Origin: Caballeronia sp. SEWSISQ10-4 2
Lineage (GTDB): Bacteria; Pseudomonadota; Gammaproteobacteria; Burkholderiales; Burkholderiaceae
Assembly: GCF_030464885.1 (NCBI RefSeq)
Contig: NZ_JALPRJ010000005.1
Coordinates: 62,001 to 126,000 of the forward strand
DNA length: 64,000 nt
Reading direction: 5' to 3'
Position numbers and translations under genes: made by a program. The notes below the pieces were generated by a model. The model saw nothing but the letters and a program-made list of their open reading frames with translations. It had not been told where the DNA came from and ran no database searches. Shown piece by piece: positions 16,726-26,168 of the stretch. Each line of letters opens with the position of its first letter. Position 1 is the first letter of the stretch.

Positions 16726-18069
16726 TTAATACAGCGGCGGGTTTAAGCCATCTCTCTTCGCTGCCCGCTGGTCCACGAATCTTAGATACGGCAACATGAT
16801 TCGCATGGCCGCTTTCATCAACCGGGGCGCATTGCGAAGCGGTTCCAGCGGGACCGCAAGCTCATCGCGCGGGATACCTGTCGCCCAATTGGCAAGCACT
16901 TTGCCCATCATGGTGCCAGTGGCAACACCGCGACCTGAGTATCCATTCACGGCAGCAACGCCAGGTGCCAGCCCGAACAATCTCGGAAACAGCCGCGGCT
17001 GCATATCCAGACGCCCATGCCAGTAGTGCTCCCATCTCAACTCTGTCAGTTGAGGTAGCAGCCAGCGGAAGCGTGCCGTCAGCAGTTCTTTCGTATATCC
17101 TTCGTCCCCGCCTCTCCGACCTTCCAGCATCATCGATGTAACCAGGCGCCCGTCACGATCCAATCGAAAGCTCGCTGGGTCATGGCGTGTCTCAAGTACC
17201 GTGTTTTTGTGGGGTAGTATTCGTTCTAACATCTCACGGGGCAGCGGCTGGGTTGCCATACCCACAATATTTAGCATTACGTAGGTTTTTTCCATTCCCG
17301 GCCAATATGATGGAGCCGAATATGCACCACTGGCGCAGATGACCTTGTCCGCCATAACCTGCCCTTTCGGGGTCTTCACACGCCATCTCGATCCCACCCG
17401 CGTGATCTCCACCGCCGGCGTCGCCGTGTAAATCCTGCCCCCCAATCCCATCAACGTTCGCACCAACCCTCGGCAGTAGGCCAACGGATTGAGGTTTCCT
17501 CCTTCTGGATGAAACCAGCCGCCGAAATATCTAGGTGAGCCTGTCAGCTCCTCGGTCTCACTGATATTCAAGAGACGCGTGTTCTTGCCTAGCGCGTTGT
17601 ATTCGGCCACCTTCTTCTCTTGAGCTAGAAATGCCTTCTTTGAATGGGCAGGTTCAACATAGCCGCTTTGTATCGCATCACACTCAATCCTGTATTTTCG
17701 GACCAACTCGAAGAGGAAATTTGCAGAATCACACTGCATTTGAACCATTCGCGAACCAAAAGGCTCGCCGATCATTCGACGGAACTGCTCCAGCTCGAAC
17801 GAGTGAAATGTCGGCGTACAGTGACCTGAATTCCGGCCCGATCCGCCAAAGCCCGCCTCTTCCGCCTCCACGACCACGACATCTCCACCCAGTTCGGCAA
17901 TGTGTATGCCGGCAGAGAGCCCGGTGTACCCAGCACCGATGACGCAAACTTCCGTGTCAATGTCGGACTCCAGTGATTCGGTCTCTGGAGCAGCCGGTGC
18001 TGTCTTGTACCAGACGCTATCCTGAAGACGTTCACGCATTTTCTCGGCCTGACTTGCAACGTTAGCCAC
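16726..18069 (-). CDS. FAD-dependent amine/amino-acid oxidoreductase (PuuB/OrdL-like)
   Basis: The 447-residue protein has a dinucleotide-binding N terminus (TEVCVIGAGYTGLSAGIHIAELGGDVVVVEAEEAGFGGSGRNSGHC, residues 40-84), typical of the DAO family members PuuB and OrdL. A C-terminal GVAAVNGYSGRGVATGTMMGKVLANWATG segment completes the FAD site. Such enzymes oxidise C-N bonds of polyamine conjugates or N-substituted amino acids to imines. The start is a GTG at 18069. It lies between an SDR and an amino-acid-type ABC transporter, which supports import and oxidation of a nitrogen compound. Confidence 0.85.
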   Translation of the reverse strand: MANVASQAEKMRERLQDSVWYKTAPAAPETESLESDIDTEVCVIGAGYTGLSAGIHIAELGGDVVVVEAEEAGFGGSGRNSGHCTPTFHSFELEQFRRMIGEPFGSRMVQMQCDSANFLFELVRKYRIECDAIQSGYVEPAHSKKAFLAQEKKVAEYNALGKNTRLLNISETEELTGSPRYFGGWFHPEGGNLNPLAYCRGLVRTLMGLGGRIYTATPAVEITRVGSRWRVKTPKGQVMADKVICASGAYSAPSYWPGMEKTYVMLNIVGMATQPLPREMLERILPHKNTVLETRHDPASFRLDRDGRLVTSMMLEGRRGGDEGYTKELLTARFRWLLPQLTELRWEHYWHGRLDMQPRLFPRLFGLAPGVAAVNGYSGRGVATGTMMGKVLANWATGIPRDELAVPLEPLRNAPRLMKAAMRIMLPYLRFVDQRAAKRDGLNPPLY

Positions 18070-18261
18070 TTAATTTCAACCCTCTTTTATCCGCAACAGA
18101 ACCTTTGAATGACCCGCCTTCGATTGACCTCGCGTTGCCCGCGATGCCACGCGTCACCCGCAAGCCGGGCGTCCGCGTTACCACGGACTTGTCGGGAGGC
18201 CACTCTTGCTACTTGCCGCCAAACAGCCCGGCACCGAAGACTCAAGCACTCGCGAGGATCA

Positions 18262-18924
18262 TCAATACGCGTAGCGCCTGAGCATCCGCGTTTCCACAAC
18301 GCCAACGAGGCGTGTCAGGGGAAACGCAACGAGAAAATAGATCACCCCAACTGCAGTCAAAAACTCGAAAGGGCGCGCGGTGTTGTTCGAGATGTTCTGC
18401 CCGACAAACATCAAGTCCGTAATACCGACACTGGAAATCAACGCGCTTTCCTTGAACAGGCTTACCACGTTCGAAAGCAGCGGTGGCGTTGCACGCAACA
18501 ATGCTTGCGGAAATATCACGTAAAGGATCTTGACCCGAGGAGTGAGACCCAGTGCGATGGACGCATCATGCTGCTCACCGGCGATCGATCTCAAGGCTCC
18601 GCGAAACGTCTCACTTGTGATGGCAATCATGTAGAGCGTGAGAGATAGCAGCACGGATACAGCCGGCGGTATCGAAACGCTGAATAGCACCGGCAGACAG
18701 AAGTACATCCAGAACAGCTGGATAATCAACGGGGTTCCCCGGAAGAATTCAACATACAGGCTGGTCGCGGCTGCGATCCATCTGTTGGGGGACATCCTCA
18801 GCAAGCTCATCACAAAGCCACCGATGCTTCCTGCGACAGCGCATCCCAAAGTGAAGACAATGGTTACTCCAAGCCCTCGAAGCAAGGCGCTCAAATAAGG
18901 GGCCACCACAGATATATAAGACAT
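18262..18924 (-). CDS. Polar amino-acid ABC transporter permease
   Basis: From MSYISVVAPYLSALLRGLGVTIVFTLG the protein has 220 residues with about five membrane segments and the HisM/GlnP EAA loop (EQHDASIALGLTPRVKILYVIFPQALLRATPPLLSN). The upstream extension in the same frame is rejected because it overlaps the sister permease gene. Only 10 bases separate it from that gene, forming one operon with the ATPase. It forms half of the membrane channel. Confidence 0.9.
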   Translation of the reverse strand: MSYISVVAPYLSALLRGLGVTIVFTLGCAVAGSIGGFVMSLLRMSPNRWIAAATSLYVEFFRGTPLIIQLFWMYFCLPVLFSVSIPPAVSVLLSLTLYMIAITSETFRGALRSIAGEQHDASIALGLTPRVKILYVIFPQALLRATPPLLSNVVSLFKESALISSVGITDLMFVGQNISNNTARPFEFLTAVGVIYFLVAFPLTRLVGVVETRMLRRYAY

Positions 18925-18934
18925 GTTTCTCTCC

Positions 18935-19606
18935 TCAGCGCTGCATAGCCAGATCATGTCGACGCTCGACCAGTCGCACCAGTTGCGAGACAGGAATGGA
19001 CAACGCGAAGTAGATGAGTGCAACCAAAGTGTAGGTTTCAAGCGGCCTGTATGTTTCTGTCGCGAGCCGTGTGCCCACGTACATCAGGTCGCCCACCGCG
19101 ACGATCGCAACCAGCGCGCTTTGTTGAAGCGCACCTATGCCATTGGTCATCAGGATAGGAGTGGCTGTGCGCAGCGCCTGGGGGAGCACAACGTAGAGCG
19201 TGCGTTGCCACGGGCGAAGACCGAGTGCAACGCATGCGTCCAGATGCTCCTTCGGCACAGCCTGAACGCCCGCGCGATATGCCTCTGCATTGAACGCCGT
19301 GAGATTCAGGCCCAGCGCGAGTATTCCCAGCGGAACCGGTGCGATGAAGAAGTCGAACATCATCGGAATGCAGTAGAAGAACCACACGATCTGCAGCAAC
19401 GCAGGTGTACACCGGAAGAACTCGATGAACATCTGTGCCGGCCATCGGAGAAAAGCCCTGCGGCTCATTGTCGTCAGGCAAAGGAGAAAGCCGAGTATCA
19501 GGCCCAACAAGTTTGATGCGATCGTAAGCTCAAGCGTGATCTTGAGTCCGCTCAAAAGCGTATCCAGGTTTCCATTGAGAAAACCGAAGTCGAAGTGATA
19601 GCTCAT
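18935..19606 (-). CDS. Polar amino-acid ABC transporter permease
   Basis: Starting at MSYHFDFGFLNGNLDTLLSGLKITLELTIASNLLGLILGF (19606), the protein has 223 residues, several membrane helices and the EAA loop (KEHLDACVALGLRPWQRTLYVVLPQALRTATPILMTNGIGALQQSAL). It is the second, non-identical permease, so the channel is a heterodimer as in glutamate/aspartate-type systems. Spacing to the ATPase gene is 10 bases. Confidence 0.9.
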   Translation of the reverse strand: MSYHFDFGFLNGNLDTLLSGLKITLELTIASNLLGLILGFLLCLTTMSRRAFLRWPAQMFIEFFRCTPALLQIVWFFYCIPMMFDFFIAPVPLGILALGLNLTAFNAEAYRAGVQAVPKEHLDACVALGLRPWQRTLYVVLPQALRTATPILMTNGIGALQQSALVAIVAVGDLMYVGTRLATETYRPLETYTLVALIYFALSIPVSQLVRLVERRHDLAMQR

Positions 19607-19616
19607 GGTATTTACC

Positions 19617-20438
19617 TCAGTCGAGGTGCAGAACCTTTTCCAGAAACTCGCGCGTGCGTGCTTCCTTCGGCTGTCTGAACAGTTGATTCGGAGCACCTTC
19701 CTCAACAATTGCACCGTTGGCGCAAAACACGACCCGAGTCGCAATGTCGCGTGCGAAGTGCATGTCATGCGTGACGATGATCATGGACATCTTCTGTTCT
19801 GCCAGTTGCAACATCACGCTCTGCACCTCGACCACCATCTCTGGATCAAGCGCCGATGTGACCTCGTCGAAAAGCATCAACTTGGGCTCAAGCATGAGCG
19901 CGCGCGCTATGGCAACGCGCTGCTTCTGACCGCCGGAGAGTTGGCTAGGATAGGCGTGCAGCTTGCTCTCGAGTCCTAGACGAGCAAGGTACATTTTCGC
20001 CCGTTCCGTTGCCGCTTCCTTTGGGAGACCACCGACCTTGACCGGCGCCAGGATCAGGTTGGCCAACACCGACAGGTGGGGAAAGAGCGTGTAATGTTGA
20101 AAGACCATCCCGATTTGCCGTTGCAGCTTTCGGTCTATCCTGCTCGGTTGCCCCCGTTCAGGGCTATATACATAGCGTTGCTCCTGAAACCGGATCTCGC
20201 CGCCCTGGATGCCTTCCAGCCCCATCATGCAGCGCAGAAGCGAGCTTTTTCCGCTGCCGCTCGGTCCAATGATGACAAGCCGGTCGTCAGCGCGCATGTT
20301 CAAGCTCATGCCATTCATGACCACCAGATTCTCGCCGTACGACTTGTAGACGTTTTGAAACTCGACAAACGCGGGCGACACTGTGCGATCGTGCGCCGCG
20401 TTCGCCGATTGAATTTCGAGCGATGTTTCGGCATTCAT
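19617..20438 (-). CDS. Amino-acid ABC transporter ATP-binding protein
   Basis: This 273-residue ATPase carries Walker A (IIGPSGSGKSSLLRCMMGLEG), the Q-loop (GMVFQHYTLFPHLSV), the signature LSGGQKQRVAIARAL, Walker B (KLMLFDEVTSALDPE) and the H-loop (IIVTHDMHFA), all of GlnQ/HisP type. The ATG at 20438 is preferred because a GGAG lies nine bases upstream; ATGs at 20447 and 20456 are possible. It powers import by the two permeases downstream. Confidence 0.92.
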   Translation of the reverse strand: MNAETSLEIQSANAAHDRTVSPAFVEFQNVYKSYGENLVVMNGMSLNMRADDRLVIIGPSGSGKSSLLRCMMGLEGIQGGEIRFQEQRYVYSPERGQPSRIDRKLQRQIGMVFQHYTLFPHLSVLANLILAPVKVGGLPKEAATERAKMYLARLGLESKLHAYPSQLSGGQKQRVAIARALMLEPKLMLFDEVTSALDPEMVVEVQSVMLQLAEQKMSMIIVTHDMHFARDIATRVVFCANGAIVEEGAPNQLFRQPKEARTREFLEKVLHLD

Positions 20439-20609
20439 GAATGACATCTCCAACATTACGTTCAGCGGGGTTGCGCAAGCAGCGTCAGCGCTGCGGCATC
20501 CAAAATTTCATTGACCGTCAGGAGGCTCGGCCAAGCTCCAAATACCTGCGGCGAGACGCGTTCCCATACCGAAGAACGCGTCGAGCGCAGGTCGCCGTCG
20601 CCGAACTCG

Positions 20610-21464
20610 TTACTTCTCGGACGCCACCGTCGCATCGACAGCCTGTTTCGTCAGCCTGTCGAGCGCACCGGATTTCTTCTGCTCTTCGATATATTTATTC
20701 AGAACCTCGATGTCGGCATCGGGGGTCTCCTTGTTCAAGCCGAAGCACGCCGGTTGGGGTACCAGGGCTGGGTTGGGCAGGAATCCGATCAACGACTCCG
20801 GGTGCGCTGCCGTCACGATCATGTTGGTGGCGCTATCATCGGCCATGAGGTCAGCCCGCTTCGAGAGCAACGCGAGGCGGGTTTCGTCAGTTCCCGGAAG
20901 ACGCATGATGTTTGCTTTCTTCAGCGCGCCAGTAGCCGCCTTGTCCGCGATCGATCCGGACATCACCGCAAGCGTGAGATCGGGATTGTCCAGATCGGCA
21001 ACCGATTTCGGCGCGACTTTCAGCTTTGGATTGTTCTTGTTGAATACGAAGGTGACGCTGGAATAGGCCACCGGCGCGGAGAACCTGATCGCCTTCGCAC
21101 GTTCCTCCGAGTAACTCAGCGACATAGCCATCTCCCACTTGCTGGACTGCACGCCGGCGATCATGTTGGGCCAGCTCGTGTCGATGAACTCCGCCTTCAC
21201 TTTCAACACGTTCTCAGCGAAGCCTCTGCAAAGCTCGGTAAAGACGCCGCTGTATTGCTGGGTCTTCGCGTCACGAATGACGTATGGCGGCGTGATTCCT
21301 GCGCCGCATCGCAGCACGCCTGCCTGGCGGACTTTTTGCCATGTGTTGCCAGGGTCAACCTCCGCGTGTGCGGTGCTCTGGATGAAAAACGCACTGAGGG
21401 CAAGCGCGGTGACGGCTGCCGAGGACGTAACCGCGTGGCGGCTGATGATTGACAAGACTTTCAT
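20610..21464 (-). CDS. Amino-acid ABC transporter periplasmic binding protein
   Basis: From MKVLSIISRHAVTSSAAVTALALSAFFIQSTAHAEVD the product has a signal peptide cut after AHA and about 250 mature residues of the SBP type 3 family: VLRCGAGITPPYVIRDAKTQQYSGVFTELC, PNMIAGVQSSKWEMAMSLSYSEERAKAIRFSAPVAYSSVTF, LTLAVMSGSIADKA. It delivers a polar amino acid or derivative to the permeases. The long upstream extension overlapping the porin gene is rejected. Confidence 0.9.
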   Translation of the reverse strand: MKVLSIISRHAVTSSAAVTALALSAFFIQSTAHAEVDPGNTWQKVRQAGVLRCGAGITPPYVIRDAKTQQYSGVFTELCRGFAENVLKVKAEFIDTSWPNMIAGVQSSKWEMAMSLSYSEERAKAIRFSAPVAYSSVTFVFNKNNPKLKVAPKSVADLDNPDLTLAVMSGSIADKAATGALKKANIMRLPGTDETRLALLSKRADLMADDSATNMIVTAAHPESLIGFLPNPALVPQPACFGLNKETPDADIEVLNKYIEEQKKSGALDRLTKQAVDATVASEK

Positions 21465-21547
21465 GACTGCTCCAGAAAAATTTGACGTGCATAAGAAAAT
21501 GGTCTGATCTGCTGCGCTCGGGCCGTCTTTCTCCGGCCTGAACATGA

Positions 21548-22696
21548 TCAAAACTTGTGAACAATACCGACACGCATGGCGAACTGGTGATTGGTCGACG
21601 ACGCGTTACCGATGACTCCATCGAAGATGGATGCAGGTTGTCCGCCGGCGGCGATCTCGTATGCCGCCGAGAGATATGCCTCGGTACGCTTGCTCACTTT
21701 GTAGTCCGCCAACAGGTTGAACTGATGGTATTTCGGCTTCGCAGACGAGTAACCGATGTTGCCATCAGTGAAGGTGTAACCACCAACCAGGGTCGCAGCC
21801 GGGGTGAACTCGTACGATCCCCACGCTTCGTAGTTGTTGAACTTGACCGCTGAAGTTGTGCCATTCGCACGATCGAACTTTACGTTCGAGTAGTCCACCC
21901 CGAGGTGTGCACTGCCAAGCGTATAGGTCGCGCCTGCACCAACAATCTGCTCGTTGCCCGGATTGCCCACATAGCTCCACGGACCCGCTGCACCCACGGC
22001 GGCACCGGTCGTGTTCGCAACATAATCCCCATCGGGGAACAGCGTTGCCGGTTGTTTTGCGAACAAGTACGATGCACCAAGACTCAGGCCACCGATTGAG
22101 TAAGCGGCGCCTGCGCTCCACGTCCCTATCTTACTGGTTCCCTCCGCGTTCGAGTTGCTCAATCCCAGCATGCCCCCAAAGGTCAACCCGTTCAAATCAG
22201 GGCTCGCATACTTGATGGCGTTGTTGACCCGGAACGAGTTGGCCGTGTTGTCGACGTCGCTCGCATGCCACGCCAGGCCACCCCAACTGCCGGCCATCGT
22301 CACGGGCTGAAGATAGTCGACGACTGAATCGTACTGGCGACCAAGCGTCACTGTGCCAAAACGCGCGTCTGACAAACCGACCCACGCCTGCCGCCCGAAC
22401 TCCCGGCCGCCTTGCCCCAGCGTTCCGTTATTGAGGTTAAAACCATTTTCCAGTTTGAAGATTGCTTTCAAACCGCCGCCAAGGTCCTCTTCACCTTTAA
22501 GACCCCAGCGGCTCCCATACATGCCGTCATACGTTCCGTCCTGCATTTTAAAGAGTTGCTTACCGCCACTGTTGTTCGTGAAATCGATACCAACGTCGAT
22601 CACGCCGTACAGTGTGACGGACGACGACTGTGCATGGGCGGAGCCGGAGGCAACAGCTGCCGTCGCAACAACGATCAGTTTTCTCTTGTAGTTCAC
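21548..22696 (-). CDS. Gram-negative outer-membrane porin (Burkholderia type)
   Basis: Translation from the GTG at 22696, eight bases after GGAGAA, gives a signal peptide (VNYKRKLIVVATAAVASGSAHAQ) and a 16-strand-type trimeric porin. It has the usual SSSVTLYGVIDVGIDF opening, EEDLGGGLKAIFKLENGFNLNNG, RQAWVGLSDARFGTVTLGRQYDSVVDYL, and a terminal His-Lys-Phe. It would pass small hydrophilic substrates to the adjacent ABC system. It is 83 bases upstream of the binding-protein gene and probably co-transcribed. Confidence 0.9.
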   Translation of the reverse strand: MNYKRKLIVVATAAVASGSAHAQSSSVTLYGVIDVGIDFTNNSGGKQLFKMQDGTYDGMYGSRWGLKGEEDLGGGLKAIFKLENGFNLNNGTLGQGGREFGRQAWVGLSDARFGTVTLGRQYDSVVDYLQPVTMAGSWGGLAWHASDVDNTANSFRVNNAIKYASPDLNGLTFGGMLGLSNSNAEGTSKIGTWSAGAAYSIGGLSLGASYLFAKQPATLFPDGDYVANTTGAAVGAAGPWSYVGNPGNEQIVGAGATYTLGSAHLGVDYSNVKFDRANGTTSAVKFNNYEAWGSYEFTPAATLVGGYTFTDGNIGYSSAKPKYHQFNLLADYKVSKRTEAYLSAAYEIAAGGQPASIFDGVIGNASSTNHQFAMRVGIVHKF

Positions 22697-22851
22697 AGTA
22701 TTCTCCAAACTTGTCGAAAAGCGTCTATTTTTCACTTGATTCGTTCGCGGTAACTTCGCTCTACGAAGTGATTACGTTGGTATCGCCTATCAAATCACGT
22801 CCTGCCTACCCTGCTTACGTAAGACTCCAGGGCAAACCCCGAAGTCTCACA

Positions 22852-23244
22852 TCATTCGCTCGCAATCGCGAACGTTTCGATCTCGACTCTCTGCCAGGGA
22901 CGCAACATGGAGTCGACCTGCACGAGCGTGCTCGCAGGACGTACTGTGTCAAACGTTTCCAGATGGGCCTTGGCTACCGCTTCCGCGTCGTTGATATCGC
23001 GAACATAGACAACCGTGCGGACGACGTCCGAGACGCTCATCTGTGCTTCGCCGATAACTTTTTCGATGACGGCGATGATGGCGCGTGTCTGCGTATAGGC
23101 ATCACTCTTTTCGTGACTCGCCGGCGCGCAAGTGCCGGAGATGTGCAGATGCGCTCCCACTCGCACCGCACGGGAGTATCCGAACACGTTTTCGTAAGGA
23201 CCTCCCGACGAGATATTTTGGCGAGTTGCGGCGGCGGAAGTCAT
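22852..23244 (-). CDS. Rid-family (YjgF/YER057c/UK114) protein lacking the catalytic Arg
   Basis: The 130-residue protein shows the Rid core: ENVFGYSRAVRVGAHLHISGTCAP, YTQTRAIIAVIEKVIGEAQMSVSDVVRTVVYVRDI and the C-terminal VEIETFAIAS. In RidA the imine-deaminase arginine lies in a PARSCVQV-type segment. Here the equivalent segment is RPASTLVQV, with Ser in that place, as in Rid subfamilies without proven 2-aminoacrylate deaminase activity. Placed beside an FAD oxidase, transporter and monooxygenase, it may act on a pathway intermediate rather than as a general housekeeping enzyme. Confidence 0.82.
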   Translation of the reverse strand: MTSAAATRQNISSGGPYENVFGYSRAVRVGAHLHISGTCAPASHEKSDAYTQTRAIIAVIEKVIGEAQMSVSDVVRTVVYVRDINDAEAVAKAHLETFDTVRPASTLVQVDSMLRPWQRVEIETFAIASE

Positions 23245-23367
23245 GTATGAATCTCCAATAAAAAAATAAAGTGAACTCGATTATTCGGAAGGTGACGAAC
23301 TGCTACTGATACGACCTTACTGTCAGTTCTGCTCGACTTACGCTGACGCCAGCCTTGAGACTTGCAG

Positions 23368-24093
23368 TTACCGCATGAAAATGCCACCCGCGATACACAC
23401 TGTCTCTCCCGTGATATACGACGGCTTGCCCGCAAGATTCCACACCCAGGTGGCAATCTCGTCGACTGACGCCGCGCGCTTGAGCGGGATCCCAGGGATC
23501 GCGGCCTCGATGCGCCCACCGCGACGCGTGCCTTCGGTATCCACCCAGCCGGGTGCGACCGCATTCACCGTGATGCGGCTTTCGGCCAGCTCGATCGCGA
23601 GCGACCGGGTCAACGAAACAACGGCGGCCTTGGACGCGCTGTAGAGAAGCTGGTTTCGCGAGACCGCGAAAGCATCCACGGAGGCGAAGAACACCATCGC
23701 TCCGCCCTCTTCCGGGCCAATATGCTTCGCCCCAACACGCGCAACGTTCAGTGTGCCCAGCACGTTGATGTCGAAGATGCGCCGGTACAGCGCGACGTCG
23801 TAGCTCGTAAGCGACGACGTCGGAAAGATCCCGGCCGCGTTGACGACGGCGGCAAGGCGAGGCCTGTTCATGAGCGCACGCTCGACGCCAGCGGACAGCG
23901 CGGCCTCGTCGGTAATGTCGGCGACTACGGACGTGATGTTCGGGTCGGCGGCATGGGTCGGCTCAGTTACATCGACCGCGACTACATGCCAACCCTCGGC
24001 AACAAAGCGCAGCGCGGTAGCGCGCCCCATGCCAGAATTGGCGCCCGTCACGAGCACACTTTGGGGCGCCGTTTGCTGATTGAGTGTCTGCAT
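23368..24093 (-). CDS. Short-chain dehydrogenase/reductase
   Basis: This 241-residue classical SDR has TGANSGMGRAT (residues 17-27), a VVNAAG motif, YSASK as Tyr-x3-Lys, and YITGETVCIAGG at the end. It lies 18 bases downstream of the flavin monooxygenase start-to-stop unit, so the two are in one operon. An Asp after beta-strand 2 (VVAVDVTEP) suggests NAD. The substrate is presumably an alcohol or ketone of the same pathway. Confidence 0.85.
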   Translation of the reverse strand: MQTLNQQTAPQSVLVTGANSGMGRATALRFVAEGWHVVAVDVTEPTHAADPNITSVVADITDEAALSAGVERALMNRPRLAAVVNAAGIFPTSSLTSYDVALYRRIFDINVLGTLNVARVGAKHIGPEEGGAMVFFASVDAFAVSRNQLLYSASKAAVVSLTRSLAIELAESRITVNAVAPGWVDTEGTRRGGRIEAAIPGIPLKRAASVDEIATWVWNLAGKPSYITGETVCIAGGIFMR

Positions 24094-24111
24094 GTTCTTT
24101 CTCGTTAAATG

Positions 24112-25404
24112 TCAGATGGAGAGGTCAGATTCAGCTTCGGCGGCGACCGTCGGCTGCTCGAACACATCGAGTTGCTGATAGGTTTCGTCGAGGTTTTGTT
24201 GCCAGAAACGCCGCACGATATCGATGCGCGACTCCGCGGTCTGCAAGTGCTCGAAGCGCTCGGCCAGATCATTCACGCCGCGCTCGTGCTGCGTCAGGAA
24301 TCGGGCAATGAGACGGCTCTGTGCGCAGTACACCGGCCACTGGGCACCGCGCGGCGCAGCCAGTCCGACGAAGTACAGCGACTCGAGCGTCGTCGGCAGT
24401 GTCATCGCGGCGGTGCGCAGCGGCACACCATCGCGCCACTCCAGCAGCGACGCGTCGATGAACGGCAGCGTCGTCTTGAAGCCAGTCGCCCACAGAATGG
24501 TGTCGAACTCACCCTCGGTGTCATCCGTGAAGCTCACGCGCTTGCCTTCGATCGCGCGCAGCCCCGGCGCCACCTTGATGCGCCCGTGCTGGATCCAGTA
24601 GAGCAGCAGCGAGTTGACCACCGGCGGCTGCTTCTCCAGATCGTAGGTCTCAGGCGCCGGCATGCCCGGGTAGTGCTCGTGCGTGCCGAACACCGTGGTG
24701 ATCAGCGACATCGTGACCATGTTGGCCATCTCGGGTGGCAGCGCATTCAGCGACGGCAACTCCCCGCGCGGCAGACCGAAGAAGGTCTTCGGCTGGAACA
24801 CCTGCCCGCAGCGCATCGCGATCGTGACATCCATGCGGCTTTGCGCAGCGTCCACGGCCAGATCGCACCCGGAGTTGCCAAAACCCACCACCAACACCCG
24901 CCCTTCGATGTCGCTGGTGTTCCTGTACGAACCCGAATGGATCGAGCGGCCCGTGAAGCCCTTGCCGACCGTCGGGATGTTCTGGTCCCACAGATGGCCG
25001 TTCGCAACAATGACGCCCTTGTAGGTGCGCACGGCACCGTCCGACAGGCTCACACGCCAGCCGTCACGCCCCCGCTCGCCGATCGGCTCCAGGCGCTCAA
25101 CGGCCGTGCTGAACGTGATCATCTTGTCCAGGCCGAACGTCTCGGCGTAGCCGCACATATAGGCCGCCACCTGCTCGCGGCTCGGATACGTCGGGTACGA
25201 AGCCGGCATCGGAAAGCCGTCAAAACACGAACTGTTCTTCGGTGTGATCAGATGCAGTGCATCGTAGTCGTGATGCCAGTGCCCGCCGACCCGCCCCCCC
25301 TTCTCAAAACAGTCGACGGCAAAGCCGGCATCGGTCAACGTCTTCAGTGCTGCCAGGCCCGCAGCACCCGCTCCAATTACGCAATAACGCGCCTGATTCG
25401 ACAT
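24112..25404 (-). CDS. Flavin-containing monooxygenase
   Basis: The 430-residue enzyme has the FAD motif GAGAAGLAAL (near residue 10), the FMO-identifying FTGRSIHSGSY (F-x-G-x3-H-x3-Y, near 145), the NADPH motif VVGFGNSGCD (near 165) and a late ATGFKTTLPF. Such enzymes use NADPH and oxygen to hydroxylate soft nucleophiles (N or S) or to do Baeyer-Villiger oxidation. It is the first gene of the leftward operon that continues with an SDR and perhaps the Rid protein. A deleted copy of this gene is present at 27079-27410. Confidence 0.88.
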   Translation of the reverse strand: MSNQARYCVIGAGAAGLAALKTLTDAGFAVDCFEKGGRVGGHWHHDYDALHLITPKNSSCFDGFPMPASYPTYPSREQVAAYMCGYAETFGLDKMITFSTAVERLEPIGERGRDGWRVSLSDGAVRTYKGVIVANGHLWDQNIPTVGKGFTGRSIHSGSYRNTSDIEGRVLVVGFGNSGCDLAVDAAQSRMDVTIAMRCGQVFQPKTFFGLPRGELPSLNALPPEMANMVTMSLITTVFGTHEHYPGMPAPETYDLEKQPPVVNSLLLYWIQHGRIKVAPGLRAIEGKRVSFTDDTEGEFDTILWATGFKTTLPFIDASLLEWRDGVPLRTAAMTLPTTLESLYFVGLAAPRGAQWPVYCAQSRLIARFLTQHERGVNDLAERFEHLQTAESRIDIVRRFWQQNLDETYQQLDVFEQPTVAAEAESDLSI

Positions 25405-25540
25405 CCTCTCTCTCCATCTCTTTCTGATCGTGAGGCGGTATGCCCCGAACTGATCTGCATCAAGCTGGATTCCAGTATCCGAATGTCAAAAATGCACGTG
25501 AAGGATCCCTGAACCGGTGTTTCCCATAGCAAGGTCCTAT
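25352..25540 (-). repeat. Promoter-proximal repeat, copy A (monooxygenase 5' end)
   Basis: This stretch covers the first 17 codons of the monooxygenase and its upstream region. It recurs at 27222-27410 with four differences in 189 bases (98% by hand count). Identity stops sharply after CAAGGTCCTAT at both places. The repeat probably carries the monooxygenase promoter. Confidence 0.85.
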
Positions 25541-26168
25541 GGGGGGAAATACCGTTCAACAGACTGCGCGCAGGCGCATCACCCTGTCGCACGGGCGTCT
25601 CGGCAAATGTCGGCGGGGTGTTGACGGTGTCCGAAGCGCGTCTGGCTGTCGCTTCATTCAGTGCTGGGAATTACCCGAACTCGCGCATGCGAGCTCAGTT
25701 ATTCGCTTCAATCAGGCAGAGGAAAAGATGCGGGTGCTCAGGTGGTTGAGTCTTCGAACAACGACTACGGGCCTGTTCCAAGGATCAGGGATAGCCAGGA
25801 AAGAGCACCCACGCTACCTAAAATGTAGCGTTGTACCGTCTCGGTCGAAGTAGATTTGATACGGGGATTTCCGCTAAACGAGCTATTTCCAGATCGGTTT
25901 GCGCGCCTGCCCGCTAGCTGAGGCGGAATTCTTTCTGCGTCCTGAGCCTATATTCCAAGACGTGGACTACGAGGTTGGTCCCGCGTTGATCGACGGGCAG
26001 ATCGTAGGTTTGGATAGGGCTTACCCGGAGTCGCCCGGTCGCGCTCCGATCACCGTCGACTGTCTTCTTGTCCGCTTCGACAATGTCGAGATTTTTCGGT
26101 TCGATGCCCCCTGCCACAAACGACTGCGGGGGGGCATCAACATGCCTGGCACAGGCGTGAACACGACC
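25541..26168. other. Intergenic region without a supported gene
   Basis: Open frames exist on both strands (for example 25899-26261 on + and 25914-26117 on -), but neither has a recognisable domain or a good ribosome-binding site, and they overlap each other. The region separates the duplicated monooxygenase promoter from the racemase gene and may hold remnants from the rearrangement seen here. Confidence 0.4.
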
